Source: Pararhizobium sp. (GTDB lineage: Bacteria; Pseudomonadota; Alphaproteobacteria; Rhizobiales; Rhizobiaceae). Taken from it: a DNA stretch of 14,283 nt. Each line of letters begins with the position of its first letter. Within the stretch, counting starts at the first letter, position 1. The stretch spans positions 1 to 14,283 of the forward strand of contig JAURWE010000071.1 of the NCBI GenBank assembly GCA_030655075.1, written 5' to 3'. Made by a program: the position numbers and the translations under genes. This document shows, piece by piece, positions 13,851 to 14,283 of the stretch. The notes beneath the pieces are model-generated. The model had not been told where the DNA came from and made no database searches. It saw only the letters and a list, made by a program, of their open reading frames with translations.

Positions 13851-14283
13851 ATGCCCGAAACAAGTTCCGCATCTGTCGAACCGCGCCCTTCTGAAGCGGC
13901 CGTGGAGGTCACGAGACCTTGGGCTTGGCTTGCCGTAGGCGTTGCAATATCGCTGCTCGCATCAGGCGGCCGTTGGAACGTGGCGCTCGCTGCCTGGATT
14001 GCTCCCATATTGCTGCTGCGCTTCTATCGCTCCGGCAAAACAGGCATCGCGATGGCGGCGATCATCGCGATATCCTGTCTTCAAATCGGCTGGTGGAACC
14101 TGGAGGCCGGGGTTCCGCCGAGCCTAACATCGGGAGCGCTCACCATCGCAGTGGGCCTGCTCTATGCGATCCCGTTATTGCTGGACCGGTTGCTGGGCCC
14201 CAGCCTCGGGCCGTGGGGGCGCATTGCTCTGCTCCCTGCCGCCATAGCGGCGACCGAGTTTGCCGTCGGCGCCATTCTCCCGG
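13851..14283 (+). CDS. Polytopic membrane protein, Lnt-like N-terminal part (cut by window edge)
   Basis: The frame is open from ATG 13851 to the right edge (144 residues). After about 22 polar residues come closely spaced hydrophobic helices: PWAWLAVGVAISLLASGG, NVALAAWIAPILLLRF, GIAMAAIIAISCLQIGWW, GALTIAVGLLYAIPLLL and, near the edge, IALLPAAIAATEFAVGAILP. The pattern W-P-I-L-L-L-R-F, then a GWW segment and an IPLLLDRLL turn, resembles the membrane domain of apolipoprotein N-acyltransferase and related nitrilase-type proteins. The diagnostic carbon-nitrogen hydrolase domain is beyond the window, so this stays tentative. A GTG at 13833 is an alternative start in frame. The MerR-type promoter 33 bp upstream suggests regulated expression, unusual for a housekeeping lnt; it may be a specialised paralogue. 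Confidence 0.7.
   Translation, partial: MPETSSASVEPRPSEAAVEVTRPWAWLAVGVAISLLASGGRWNVALAAWIAPILLLRFYRSGKTGIAMAAIIAISCLQIGWWNLEAGVPPSLTSGALTIAVGLLYAIPLLLDRLLGPSLGPWGRIALLPAAIAATEFAVGAILP

Noticed and set aside
13781..14008. Upstream extension of the MerR-type reading frame to a start at 14008
   Set aside because: It overlaps the operator and the divergent membrane-protein gene, shows no homology, and a good ribosome site (AAGGGG) favours the start at 13774.

Overview
The window looks like an accessory region of an alphaproteobacterial chromosome, most likely from a sphingomonad (Sphingomonas, Sphingopyxis or Novosphingobium type). This is inferred from the high-GC flanking genes, the TonB-dependent receptor style and the style of the ArsR and MerR regulators. 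No rRNA or marker gene is present to prove it.

Layout. The left flank (1-1242) carries two ordinary host genes on the minus strand: the N-terminal part of a FdhF/YdeP-type molybdopterin oxidoreductase, and a methylated-DNA-[protein]-cysteine methyltransferase. The core (1564-7665) is a Tn7-like transposition operon on the minus strand, in the order tnsA-tnsB-tnsC-tniQ. tnsB/tnsC and tnsC/tniQ overlap by 4 bp (ATGA). No CRISPR array, cas gene or tnsE is visible, so target choice probably rests on the long (634 aa) TniQ/TnsD-like protein. To the right lie two convergent genes, 7970-9178 (+) and 9134-10084 (-), whose 3' ends overlap by 45 bp. Their products resemble each other and the N-terminal and RNase-H-like parts of Mu/TnsB-family transposases, but their catalytic triads look incomplete. 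I consider this pair the most unusual part of the window: probable catalytically dead TnsB-like partners or regulators carried next to an intact TnsABC-TniQ set.

From 10282 to 12159 there is a small regulated unit. It has an ArsR-type regulator with no cysteine, a perfect 46-bp palindrome in the divergent intergenic region, an unrecognised 243-aa protein, and a Xre/MbcA/ParS-type (DUF2384) antitoxin-like protein without an evident RES toxin beside it. From 12160 to 13423 the DNA is scrap-like: two tiny ORFs, a central fragment of a TonB-dependent receptor cut off at both ends, and an apparently gene-free stretch. The right flank (13424-14283) holds a MerR-type regulator and, divergent from it, the start of a polytopic membrane protein resembling apolipoprotein N-acyltransferase (Lnt). 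The two are separated by a palindromic operator inside a promoter with a long, 20-bp spacer.

How the parts fit. TnsA and TnsB would cut the element out and join it to the target. TnsC is the ATP-dependent regulator and TniQ the target recogniser. The two TnsB-like proteins could bind transposon-end-like sites and modulate the reaction or its transcription. The ends of the element are not certain. Short matching motifs in inverted orientation near 1309/1479 on the left and 10237/10146 on the right suggest an element of about 9 kb lying just upstream of the methyltransferase gene, but this rests on weak similarity.
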